Positions 23,156 through 33,284 of a stretch of 44,484 nucleotides of DNA are shown piece after piece; position 1 is the stretch's first letter, and every line of letters begins with the position of its first letter. Under the pieces are notes generated by a model. That model ran no database searches. It saw only the letters and a list, made by a program, of their open reading frames with translations, and was not told where the DNA came from. The stretch is taken from positions 1 to 44,484 of the forward strand of contig JABUQX010014172.1 of the NCBI GenBank assembly GCA_015478945.1, given 5' to 3'. Source of the DNA: Trachelipus rathkii. Lineage: Eukaryota; Arthropoda; Malacostraca; Isopoda; Trachelipodidae. Position numbers and translations under genes: made by a program.

Positions 23156-23875
23156 TGAGGGCCAGAGTCCACATTAATTTATCAAGTTTGAGGGTAAGAA
23201 GAAGTGGTCGCAGTCAGAGGCTGAGAAATGTTTTGATCATGAATGCTTGAAGAGTGTTTCAGCATCAGAAGTTGAGAAAAGTATAGGATGGGAGTGCTTC
23301 CAGATTTAGAGCAGCAGAGTAATTTTAAATAGCTGCAGCTTTAGCATTAGTTTGGAGAAATAGAGAGATGTCGAATTGCTAAACTTATGTGGATACGACA
23401 TGTCACCAACATCTCTCTGCATCGGAGAGGTATGATAATTTTTAGAGAGTTCAGAAGAAAGTGTCTCTTTGTAAAAAGAGTGACAGAACTGTTTCATCCA
23501 GAAAGGATCTTTGAAGATTTGGTAGGTAATGAATGCTTATTATCCAGAATAAGAGACCTGAGGAGTCTTAGGCGATTTCACTCATTCCTTCAAGGTTTAT
23601 CCATGCATAAGTATCATGAATAAGAAAGATCAGTCAACAAGCTGTAATCTTGAGAAACTAAGAAAGAAATACATTGGAGGGGTGACGATCACACTAAAAC
23701 AGTATGAGATGGTGAAGTAGGAGAGTAAGTAGTAGAAGAAGGATGATATGCTGGTTAGAGATAGTGAGTGAGTGATAGGAGCTGAAAGGAAAAACAGAGG
23801 GAGCGAGATGAGTGGCGATTGAGAGGTATAGTACAGCATAAAATAGAAGATGAAGAACTTTAAAAATTCAGTTCC
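23156..23875 (-). mobile_element. Internally deleted jockey-like element (left-arm copy)
   Basis: The minus strand carries the same sequence as 30,840-31,490, where the coding traces are clearer: an endonuclease NVHH block followed at short distance by a C-terminal WSTLPSS block. Here both are more damaged, for example GTGATCGTCACCCCTCC in place of the NVHH codons. Plus-strand frames such as the 78-codon frame at 23,387-23,623 run antisense to these traces and are probably spurious. The inner end abuts a GA tract. Confidence 0.5.
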
Positions 23876-23918
23876 ATCATGGTTTCTTTTATATGAAAAG
23901 ACGAACTAAACGTAAGTT

Positions 23919-24002
23919 GGGAGAGAGAGGAGAAGAGAAGAGAGAGAGAGAGAGAGGAGAGAAGAGAGAGCAGAGAGGATGGAGGAGAGAAGAGAGAGAG
24001 AG
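23919..24002 (+). repeat. (GA)n microsatellite, inner pair (left)
   Basis: About 84 bp of GA with sporadic extra G or A. Mirror of the CT tract at 30,725-30,803. Confidence 0.95.
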
Positions 24003-24140
24003 CGCCAACGTCACGTCGTAGTATAACTAATAGTTAATATAATCATATTATATTTTTCTATATATAATATATTATATTATAATATATGTTATACTATAGA
24101 TATATATTATATATAGATATAATATAATATAATTATAAAG
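24003..24140. repeat. TA-rich block
   Basis: Interrupted TA/ATA sequence between the GA tract and the SINE. Mirror at 30,595-30,720. Confidence 0.8.
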
Positions 24141-24335
24141 TAAGAGGTTTTAATTATTGGGCGGCCTAGTAGGTCTGGTAGAGATCGCCAAAAAAGTAGA
24201 GTTCCAGTTTCGATCTTGGTCGGGTGGGAGAATGTTAGTCTATTCTTTCCTTGCATGAGTTCGGTCTTCACCTGATGTAATGAGTTAATCCCAACCTTTG
24301 ATTAGCCTCGGCCGTGAGACGGGTGTGTTATTTGT
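24141..24335 (+). mobile_element. tRNA-derived SINE, left-arm copy
   Basis: A damaged A-box (GGCCTAGTAGGTCTGGTAGA, 24,163-24,182) is followed about 25 bp later by a B-box-like AGTTCCAGTTTCGATC (24,200-24,215). This is the internal RNA polymerase III promoter layout of a tRNA. A non-tRNA body of about 110 bp follows, ending near GAGACGGGTGTGTT. The better-preserved mirror copy (30,420-30,580, minus) has GTCAGTGGTAGAGCATCG as A-box. The surrounding tail and TA tracts suggest a retroposed SINE and not a tRNA gene; acceptor-stem pairing is absent. Confidence 0.7.
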
Positions 24336-24339
24336 ATTG

Positions 24340-24890
24340 TATATATCATATATATAATAATATATATATATTATATATTATATATATATAATATTATATG
24401 TATTATTATATTATAAAATATTATATTTCAAGAAAATACTGATAAAAGATAAAAAATTTTAAAATTAAGATATTACACTTGAAATAATTTTGAAAAAGAA
24501 TTTTAACTCGAGGAATTTGAATGTTTTCAATATTCAAATTTTGGTATTTTTTGCTCTCACTTCATTAATAATATATATATATTATAAGTATATATATATA
24601 CGAGTTAATCTATATAATAATATTATATATATATATACTTTATATATATATATAAATATATATTATATATCTTATTTACTTAATATATTCATATTCTATC
24701 ATTATAATATATATATATATATATAATATATAAGTATTATCTATTGTATATATATTATATATTAATAAATTATTATAGTATATATATATAGATATATATA
24801 TATATATATATATAATATATATATAATTATATATAGTATATATAATATTAATATATTAATATATATAAATATTATATATATATAGTCAAT
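24340..24890. repeat. TA-rich block with a short unique islet
   Basis: TA tracts surround an islet (24,420-24,560) whose words GAAAAAGAATTTT and GGTATTTTTTGCTCTC recur as complements at 30,185-30,260. A 78-codon Ile/Tyr frame is TA-repeat translation. Confidence 0.8.
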
Positions 24891-24894
24891 TCAG

Positions 24895-27270
24895 TTCTTA
24901 TGGGATGGGATTCAACTTGAAGAGGGGAATAAAGCAATACAGGCCTTCCACATATTACACTTAATTCAATTGCAAACGTTCGGAAATGGCAATTTCCTCA
25001 TCAGGTGAAAACAACTATAAATTTTAAATAATATTTTAAGTAATAATAATAAAATTATATAAATTCAGTTATTTAAATATATATAGTACACTTATATTAG
25101 AATCACTCTATGATATCAAAATCAAAGGTCTAAATTGCACCAAAAATGATCATAATGGAGACAAGCATAAACGAAAAACGGTCGCTCTCGCGTCGGTAAA
25201 CAATAAAGATTGCACACCAAACAAAAACAAATAAATGAAATCTATTTAAATAGTCAACAAATTAAAAATGGAATATGAAAGTGAGTTTAACACCTAGAAA
25301 ATTCTCAAAACCTCACCGACACAAGTCTAGACATCTTAATTTATATTATGAATGTAACAACATGAATCGTGTGACTGTTTCCGAGTTAAAGTAGCCTGAG
25401 TTTGATTGAGCCGGAATCATATTCAAAGGGGTTAATGTGGATGACTAAGGTTTCCAATATCTGGTGATTGGCGAATTTGTTTTTTTGTTAATATAAGGTG
25501 AATTATGAAAATTAAAGGTATGGCCTTGAGTATGTGAGTGGTCTCTAATATGCAGAATGGGAGGGGAATCAATCAACGCAAGTTTGGTACGTTGTAGTAA
25601 ATGCCTCTGTGCTCGTCATCCTCACGGGCGGTATTGACGCGAGGGCTTGGCAATATAGATAGCATTACCATATCACATGAAGTAATTTAAATGAATTGGG
25701 GATCGAAGAGCTCGGGACAATGGGTTATAAGTTTGCAAAATGAAGAGATCGTGGATGAAGTTGTGAATATAAAATTAAACCATTTAATTGGAGGAAAATG
25801 CTTGTAAGAGGAGGAAAATCTTTACGAGAAGTTTGTGAAATGTGTCCATAAAGATAATTTTTATATACATAACTTGCTTTCAAAGCCGAATCGTTTATTA
25901 TCATTTCTGATGTAAAAGTAAGGCAGAACACATTTCAGTACTTACTTTATGGCCTAATGTAGACCAACACGAGTTTAAAAAATTTTAAGCGAAATAAATC
26001 CAGAGCATGATGTATTCTATTTTTCTGAGGTTCTTTGACTTTTCTGAGTAAAATTGATACTGATGGAAGTATATGGGATTGGGGTGTGACTAAAAAATTT
26101 CCAAACTATCATGAAATGTTATTGTTGAACGATGAGCAGTTAGTATAAAATTAACATTCGTTAACTCAATTAACCTATGTAACAATGAGGGAGCAATCTC
26201 AAATAGGTTTGTGAATTAATTTATTTGTATTTCATATATATTAGAGGATATTTATTCAATCTGTTTGAAAGGAGGGTTCCAGTCATGCATGATTCATGAA
26301 TTTTTATAATGAACCGGTCTAAAGAGGGGTACAATTCTGTAGCCAGTCCTTTCATAGTGATTTAGTATGATTGGCTTAAGATTGCACGAAGTTTGAACCA
26401 ATCATTGCATAAATGAATCAGTTTGTTGATGGGCTAGGCTAGAAGAAAGAAAGAGTTTTGGATGACAAAAGTTCAGTTATCTGTAAATCAAAGTAGTCCC
26501 TTTCTGTTAGTTTAACCATGAACAATAAATCTTCAATAGAAAATCAATTGCATCTCTAAGGGTATTTGTATACAAAAGATATGCACATAAAAACTTGTCT
26601 TAAAAAACTATTTAATATGCTAAAGTGCAGTCTTTTGAAGCTGTAGGATTTTTATTATGTAATTACATTAGTGGCAAAGGGGGTCGAAGGTTAGATGTTT
26701 GTAATTTAGTCTTATGAGTATTAAAGGCAGCCAGAATGGGGCGGATGGGGATATTAACTTTATTTTGGGGAGCCAATAAAAACCTGGGGAACCGGCTCGT
26801 CATTCTATATAATCATGATGTAATCCCAGTTTTCTCAATCGTACCAATTTTCAATATTCAAAAACAACGCACGCATTGTTTTCCTCCTATAAAATGACAG
26901 AAAATGGTCTTTTATTCGTGATGGGTGAATTTGGGTGTGTCGAAATGATAACAAGAATTTGTATCAATATAATCAGCTTAATCTAAGAGGAGACACCAAA
27001 ACTTAATCGGGTTGCAATAATTGTTGCGTGATCAATTTTTATGATTTAAGTAAATTCTAATTGCAATTGATTTTAATATGTAAAGTAATTACGTTAAAAC
27101 TATTATTTTAAGATTTTCTGTATATGGTTGTAAGGCTGTTGTTGCAGATACTAAATGCAAAACACCTAAGAGTACAATATATAGAACTATCAGTTTACTC
27201 TGCATGGCTTTGAACGGCCATATATCTGCAAACCTCTTTTTCTTAAAGAATGGAAAACGTCTTGAAATTA
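24895..27270 (-). mobile_element. Penelope-like retroelement (PLE), left-arm copy
   Basis: Reads outward from the palindrome axis on the minus strand and matches 27,548-29,870 block by block. The GIY-YIG endonuclease region near 25,577-25,627 translates as REDDEHRGIYYNVPNLR, against EHRGILRTQNWLNSLP in the mirror copy. The end carries CTGATGAGGAAATTGCCATT and TTTCCGAACGTTTGCAATT (minus strand, 24,968-25,005), a phrase I associate with the 3' untranslated end of animal PLEs. Frameshifts are frequent, so no long frame survives. PLEs encode an RT fused to a GIY-YIG nuclease; this copy is inactive as read. Confidence 0.75.
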
Positions 27271-27545
27271 TATTATATAATGTAATGTATATATATATAA
27301 TATATTATAAAAATATAATATATATATATATATTATATATAAATAATATAATAATTTTATTATTTATATTATAATATATATATATATTATATTATATATT
27401 AATATAAAATATATAATAATATATATATAAGTATATATATATATATGATAATAATAATATTATATTATTATAGTATATAGTATAGCCAATTATATATTAT
27501 ATAAATATATATATATATAATATATATTATAATATATATATAGTA
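27271..27545. repeat. Palindrome axis: TA-rich spacer
   Basis: This 275-bp TA/ATA tract lies between the last alignable bases of the arms, with AACGTCTTGAAATTA on the left and TAATTTCAAAGACGTT on the right. The tract is itself largely self-complementary, so no unpaired loop is needed. The calculated axis is near 27,409. Confidence 0.9.
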
Positions 27546-27547
27546 TA

Positions 27548-29870
27548 ATTTCAAAGACGTTTTCCATTTCTTTGAAGAAAGAGGTTTGCAGGATAAATTG
27601 ACCGTTCAAAGCATGTAGGATAAGACTGATAGTTCTGATATTAATTGGTAACTTTTTAAGTGTTTGCATTAAGATTCTGCAAACGAACTAGCAACCATGA
27701 TCAGAATTAAAAATAAAAGATTTTAAACGTAAATAATAATTACATATAAATCAAGTCATTTAACATTAAAATCAATTAAAAAATGATATGTCAACAATTA
27801 GGTGCCAATCCGATAAAGTTTTGGTGTCGTCCTTTAGATAAGCTGAATTATATTGATAAAATTCTGATTATGTTCGCGACACAGTACAAATTTCGACCGC
27901 CATTCTGATAAGACCCATTTGTCGTTTTCACTGTACTTGGGGGTAAAAGATAACTGTTTTTGTACGTAATATTGAAATTGGTAAGTTGATAACACATTTT
28001 TAATGATATTATAATTTTCACGCTCTTCCCAGGTATTTTTATTGGTTTTCCAAAGCTTAAAAGCCAGATATATCCATCCGCCGGATCTTAGCAACTTACA
28101 GTACTCATAACTATAAATTGGGAAAATTTCTGTTCAAATATTGACCCCTTGCCACTACTGAATCATAATAAAAAATCCTACAGCTTCAAAACTGGACTTT
28201 AGGCACTAATTAGAAATAGTTTTTTTAAGGACAGTTTTTGATTGAATCTTTGTTAACAATATCCTATTCGAGATGGCATGATTTTCTATGAAATATTTTT
28301 CATTAAATAAGAAGTAAGAGTCAGTCACTGCCAAGGAAAGTAGGTCAACCCAAATAATATTTCTTTTTAATACAACTATCCAAAAACTGATTCATAGCTA
28401 TGTGTTCTCCACTCAGTGCCACTTGCCAATTCATACGTAAATCATATGAAAGAAGACTTGGCTACCCAATGTAACCCTCTTTTAGGACGGTTCATTATAA
28501 GAAGCATTTGGACGATACCGTCTCTACTTTTTTCAACAGAACTGAAATACTCTTCTGAATGTATTTACACCACAACTGAATAATATTAACTTCCACAAGG
28601 ACAGAAAAGTTGACGGCCCATTAGTTTGCGATTTTAAGAAAACGGATTGTAAGTTTGACCCTAAATGTTTATCGTACAAAAAAATTTGGATCAAGATTTA
28701 AATTTTTAGTCACGCATCCCTTGATCTGCAAATTAAAACTTTAGTATATAGGGGGGGTGGGGGGGGGTCGGGTGGTTTGATTTACTATATACGTTCAATG
28801 CACAGAAGATTTAAATTTCTCGTGAAATTTTTTTAACTAGTTGTTTACGTTTCATTAGTCCATAAGTAAGTACATAAAGGATTTTCTGAACTTACGTTCC
28901 ACACCTCTAACGTATTCGGCTTGAAATGCAGTTTGTATTAAATTCCTTTTATGACCAGGATTTCACGAAACTTCGTAAGAATTATACTCGCGCTACAAGG
29001 CTTTTTCCCAATTAAGTTAATTTAGTATTTCAAACCTATCCAACGTATCTCTTCATTTGCAACTATAAGACATGTCTGCAGCTCTCGATCCCCAATTATT
29101 TAATAAATTACTGTGATATGTGTTATGCCCTATTATATGCACACCTCGGTCAATACACGTGAGATACGAGCACAGAGGCATTCTACGTACGCAAAACTGG
29201 TTGAATTCCCTCCCATTTCTGCTATTAGAGACCTTCACATACTCAAGACCGACACCTAACATCATTCACTTATTACAAAGACGAAATTCGCAATCACCTC
29301 ATATTTTGGAAACTATACATTGCAACATTAAACTCTCTTAATATGATTCCGCTCTTGATAGCTTACAGGCACTTTAACTCGGAACATCAACACGATCATG
29401 TTTTTTTACTTCGATAATAGAAACTTAAAGATGTCCTAGACTTGTCTGGTGAGTTTTGAATATTTTTCTAGTGTTGTTAATACTTTCATATTCCATTTTT
29501 AATTTAGTTATTTAAATAGAATTTCGAATCATTTATTTGTTTTTGTTGTGTGCATCTTTATTTGTTTACCCGAGGAGAGCGGAGTTTCGTTTGGCTTTTC
29601 TCATTATGATATTTTTGTGACATATTAAACTTTTGATTTTGATCATAGAGTGATCCTAATATATAGTTACATATACTAATTTAACTAGACTAATTCTAAA
29701 TTTGTTCTAGAATTTGTGTATTAAGATTATGAAGTTAAACTTTTAGTGTGTCAACTGAGATGAAACTTGCCATTTCCGAAACGTTGCATCGAATACAGTT
29801 AATATTGGAAGGCTGTGATGCCTTTCCCTTCAAGTTGAAATTCCTCCCAGTAAGAATGATTGACTATATA
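27548..29870 (+). mobile_element. Penelope-like retroelement (PLE), right-arm copy
   Basis: Reads away from the axis. Near 28,470 a CNPL start is followed, after a one-base frameshift, by HYKKHLDDTVSTFF (28,493-28,534), the CPxxFKPxxYRRYVDD-type catalytic block of PLE reverse transcriptases with YVDD degraded to HLDD. At about 29,162-29,215 the translation RYEHRGILRTQNWLNSLP, then SAIRDLH in another frame, matches the EHRG..RTG..L..P..SAIRxH pattern of the PLE GIY-YIG domain. The 3' end carries TTGCCATTTCCGAAACGTTG (29,767-29,786). The protein is disrupted by stops and frameshifts. The 5' part seems missing at the axis. Confidence 0.8.
28751..28775 (+). repeat. G-run present in the right arm only
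   Basis: Twenty-five bases consisting of three G-runs broken by T and TC, inside the PLE. The corresponding place in the left arm (about 26,000-26,090) has no such run. Confidence 0.8.
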
Positions 29871-30415
29871 TGAATATATTATATATAGAATTATATATAT
29901 TATTATATATTATATATATATATGTATATATAATATAGAATAATATAGTAAATATAATATTATATATATAATATATATATTAATATATCTAATATATATA
30001 TATATACATATATATTATATTATATATATATATATAATATATAATTATTATATATATATATAATATATAATATAATAGTATATATTAGTATATATATATA
30101 TGATAGTTATTATATAATATATTACTATATATTATATATATATATATATAATATATATATATATATATAATATATATTTATAAGAGGAGAGCAAAAAAAT
30201 ACCAATTTGAAGAGATGATTAAACATCAAACTTCCTGAGTTCTGAAAATTCTTTTTTCAACATTTTTATGTCAAATTCTAATTAATATAATTTTTTATCT
30301 ATTTCTCTATTTTCTTAATACTCTATTAGAATTTCCATTTATTTCGGTCGTTATCTGTATTAAGCTCTATATATATATATATTATAATATATAATATATA
30401 AGTATATATCATTAA
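29871..30415. repeat. TA-rich block with a short unique islet
   Basis: Mirror of 24,340-24,890. TA tracts at 29,871-30,182 and 30,370-30,415 flank an islet pairing with 24,420-24,560. Confidence 0.85.
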
Positions 30416-30419
30416 AATA

Positions 30420-30580
30420 CACTCGCGTCTCCGGGAGAGCCTAATCAAAGAGTGGGAGTTACTCATTTACTCAGAGTGGACGAAGCTATGCCTAAGGAGA
30501 GAATCAACTCACATCTTCCCCCGACAGTATCGAAACTGGAACTCTCTGTTTGTCGATGCTCTACCACTGACTACCTACGC
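30420..30580 (-). mobile_element. tRNA-derived SINE, right-arm copy
   Basis: On the minus strand the A-box GTCAGTGGTAGAGCATCG (about 30,555-30,572) is followed by the B-box region AGTTCCAGTTTCGATACTG (30,525-30,543), with spacing and spelling typical of a tRNA-like head. The body runs to about 30,420 (CGGAGACGCGAGTG). Anticodon-arm and acceptor-stem pairing are not convincing, so it is a retroposed relative and not a tRNA gene. Mirror of 24,141-24,335. Confidence 0.75.
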
Positions 30581-30594
30581 AATAATTAAAATCC

Positions 30595-30720
30595 TTACTT
30601 TATATTATATATATATTGTATATATAGTATATTATATAATAATCATTTATATATATAATATATATATATAATAATATATATATTATATATACTGTATTAA
30701 AATAACATACATACAGTATT
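30595..30720. repeat. TA-rich block
   Basis: Interrupted TA tract between the SINE and the CT tract. Confidence 0.8.
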
Positions 30721-30722
30721 TA

Positions 30723-30724
<2 letters not shown>

Positions 30725-30767
<43 letters not shown>

Positions 30768-30803
30768 TTCTCTCTCTCTCTCTCTCTCTCTCGTCTCTCT
30801 CTC
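30725..30803 (+). repeat. (CT)n microsatellite, inner pair (right)
   Basis: About 79 bp of CT with one CC and one CGT break. Mirror of 23,919-24,002. Confidence 0.95.
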
Positions 30804-30839
30804 CAATACGTTTAGGTTCGTCTGTTCACTTTATGTATC

Positions 30840-31490
30840 TCCGAACTCTACTGAATATTTTAAATTCTTCTAATAACTAAACTCTACAATAAAGTACATT
30901 CTCTTCTCCTCTCCATTTCCTGAAATAATAATTTTTAGTGATTGTAATGTTCACCACCTCCATGGTATTTCTTCTAGTTCTCAAGATACAGCTTGTGAAC
31001 ATGCTATCCAATTCTCTTATTCATGATACTCTTATTCATGATAAACCTTGAAGGGATGGTGAAGACCCCTACCAGATCTCTCAGAGGTCTCTTTCTGGAT
31101 AATAAAGATTCCTACCCTACCAAATCTCTCAAAGATCACTTTCTGGATGAGAAAGGTTCTGTCACTCTTCTTATACAAAGGACACGTTTCTTCTGAACTC
31201 TCTAAATTTCATACCTCCTCCATTGCAGAGAGATTGTGTGACATGTCTTTCCACATAGTTTTATCTAATTTCAGACCATCTCTCTAATTCCAAACCTAAT
31301 AGCTAAGCTCACTATTAAATGTACTCTGCTGTTAAAGTCTGGAGCACTCTTCCATCCTCTACTTTTCTCACCTTCCTTTGACTTGAACACTTTCAAATCT
31401 CATGTATCAAAACATTTCAGCCTCTGATTCGACCACTTTTCTGCTACCCTCAACTGATAAATTAATGTGGACTCTGGCTCTCATACTACA
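30840..31490 (+). mobile_element. Internally deleted jockey-like element (right-arm copy)
   Basis: At 30,940-31,010 the translation DCNVHHLHGISSSSQDTA matches the GDFNVHHxxWLxSSxTDxAG block near the C-terminus of the jockey apurinic-type endonuclease. Only about 320 bp later, KVWSTLPSS (31,334-31,360) and LNTFKSHVSKHF (31,383-31,418) match the extreme C-terminus of the RT protein. A complete element would have more than 2 kb between these, so the RT core is deleted. Two 49-bp tandem units lie between them at 31,068-31,157. The same arrangement occurs in the left arm at 23,156-23,875. Confidence 0.55.
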
Positions 31491-31836
31491 TATATATATA
31501 TAATATATGTATTATATCTAATATATTATATATATATATATATATAATAATATTATATATATATATATATAATATATATATTATATATATAATATATATA
31601 TATATAACACTTTGCAGTAACATATTTGTTACCGTCAGACTACTGCATATCTTTATATAATGTAAAACTTGTGGTCTGAACTACGCTATTCTTTGAGGAC
31701 GACAATTTCTGTCTCTTTTTATTAAACTTGAACTAATTGTGCTGTCCTCAAATCTTTTGACTTTAAGTTTCACTTTAGAGCGATATTGTACGATTCCTAT
31801 CTCCCTCTCCGCCATATTAATAATTTCCTAGTTATT
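31491..31836. other. TA block and unrecognised spacer
   Basis: TA tract to 31,612, then about 220 bp pairing with 22,850-23,040. No gene. Confidence 0.6.
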
Positions 31837-33160
31837 TTTTTTTTCTTTTTTTTTTTTTTTTTTAACAGTTATCACAACCGCTCACGGGCAAAGCTATTTC
31901 AGGAGGGGCGTGTTACTCAACAAAATTTCAACTAACGCAAATTAACGCAGACTGAAGGCACAGACCGGGCGTTTAAGTGAGGGGAGATGTAAGAGTAGGA
32001 AACACAGAAATGGAAGAGAATTCACTAAAAACAGAGGTGGGTCAGGAAGAGGAGGCACGAAAAGCGAACTGGTCTGGATTGCTAACGTCAACACAAACCT
32101 CATGGTGCCGACAACAGGCTCTACTCCTTGTGCTGCGAGGGCGGTCCTGTAGAAGGGGGCGGCACGCGACGTCGCGCACCCCTCGAGCACCTGCCTGCAC
32201 GGTTACTAGAAAAGAGATAAGCCCAACATCGCGCGTAGATTAGAGGGTCAGTGAACTATGAAAGTACGCGAAGTTTATACAGTCTTTAGTCTTGACTCGA
32301 CCTATCCAAAAGCCCGGGGGAACTGAAGCCCTCCAAATGTGAGAACAGCATACCATACAAGGGCGGATAAGACCCTTGTATACTTGAAATAACTGGAAAG
32401 GAAAAAAAGTCACGCAGTCTACACAGAACTCCAGTTTCTTCTGAGGCCCCCTAACACCCTTTGTGATGGTGGAGGTTTCCAAGACATTTTTTTGTTATGT
32501 TTATAGCCAAGGATGTTTTATATTGTCAAAGGATAGACGAGGAGAACGTCGAGAAGAGCTAGGAAGTTAGAAGGTGTCTTAGAGAGGAAGATTTGTAGAA
32601 GTTGGGTTTTCAAAGACTAATAAATTTCACAAGGTTGCGAACCCTACCCGGAAATTCTGTCCAAATCAGCGAGAATGGAGTAGGAAAGATTAAGACCAAG
32701 AGGCAAGTCTAGAAGTAAAGGAGGGAGCAATTGAAATGAGTTGAAGAATGAGGGTCGAGTCAATCGGCATATGAGTGGATAGAGTTAGATGTGCAGACGA
32801 GACGATCGTTAATAAATAGCAGGAATAAAGTAGGAGAAGAGACGAATGAGGAACACACTATTGACAGAAAAGGAAGAAGAAGTCGCCCAATCACCGCGCG
32901 ATTTTGAGCGATTTTGAAAGAAGTCTAACATTAAGTAAACGTGCAACGAGAGGTAGGAAATCAAAGGAAGGGGACTTGGCATAGCAGTGACGCGTGCCGT
33001 AATCTCGGTCCAAATGCTTGAATATGTTACAAGCGCACCACGCAAGTCCCCGAAATCCTGAGCGTTGAACGACCTAAATTCTGTTAGTATAGGAAAGTAT
33101 ATCAGCCAGTAGCTCGAGCGCCGAAAGCCGTATGCACTGTAATACTAAAATCTATATGAA

Positions 33161-33162
<2 letters not shown>
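31837..33162 (-). mobile_element. Jockey-type non-LTR retrotransposon, 3' half (right-arm copy)
   Basis: On the minus strand: FSVNS (ahead of the VPQG block) near 32,860, then the catalytic box reading Y-A-D-stop at 32,760-32,771, where one base change from YADD creates a stop. QVYKGLIRPCMVCCSHIW follows in the 80-codon frame at 32,240-32,482; this is the LYKxLIRPxxEYxSxVW thumb motif. Then come IGRVKTK and damaged C-terminal text. The T-run at 31,837-31,863 is the poly(A) tail on this strand, which fixes the 3' end and the orientation. Mirror of 21,490-22,795; different sites are broken in the two copies. Confidence 0.85.
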
Positions 33163-33207
<45 letters not shown>

Positions 33208-33284
33208 CTCTCTCTCTTCTCCTCTCTCTCCGTCTCTCTCTCTCTCTCTCTCTCCTCTTCTTCTCTCTCTCTCTCTCTCCCCCC
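33163..33284 (+). repeat. (CT)n microsatellite, middle pair (right)
   Basis: About 122 bp of CT/TTC ending in a C-run. It separates two oppositely oriented jockey fragments. Mirror of 21,361-21,488. Confidence 0.95.

Larger units (their letters stand above)
11310..27270 (+). repeat. Left arm of a giant imperfect palindrome
   Basis: The reverse complement of this arm can be followed in the right arm. The sequence next to the axis (27,184-27,270) pairs with 27,546-27,636, sharing TTTCCATTCTTT-like and GAGGTTTGC words. Further matches are PLE to PLE, SINE to SINE, three purine tracts to three CT tracts, jockey halves, fold-back MITE, 17,041-17,830 to 37,910-39,065, 14,110-14,560 to 42,116-42,480, and 11,310-11,790 to 43,940-44,484. 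I could not trace the alignment by eye through 12.0-14.0 kb and 14.7-15.8 kb. Differences are dense small indels and substitutions. Confidence 0.93.

Noticed and set aside
24141..24335. Functional tRNA gene
   Set aside because: A and B box phrases are present, but there is no acceptor-stem pairing, the boxes are damaged, and a SINE-like body follows.
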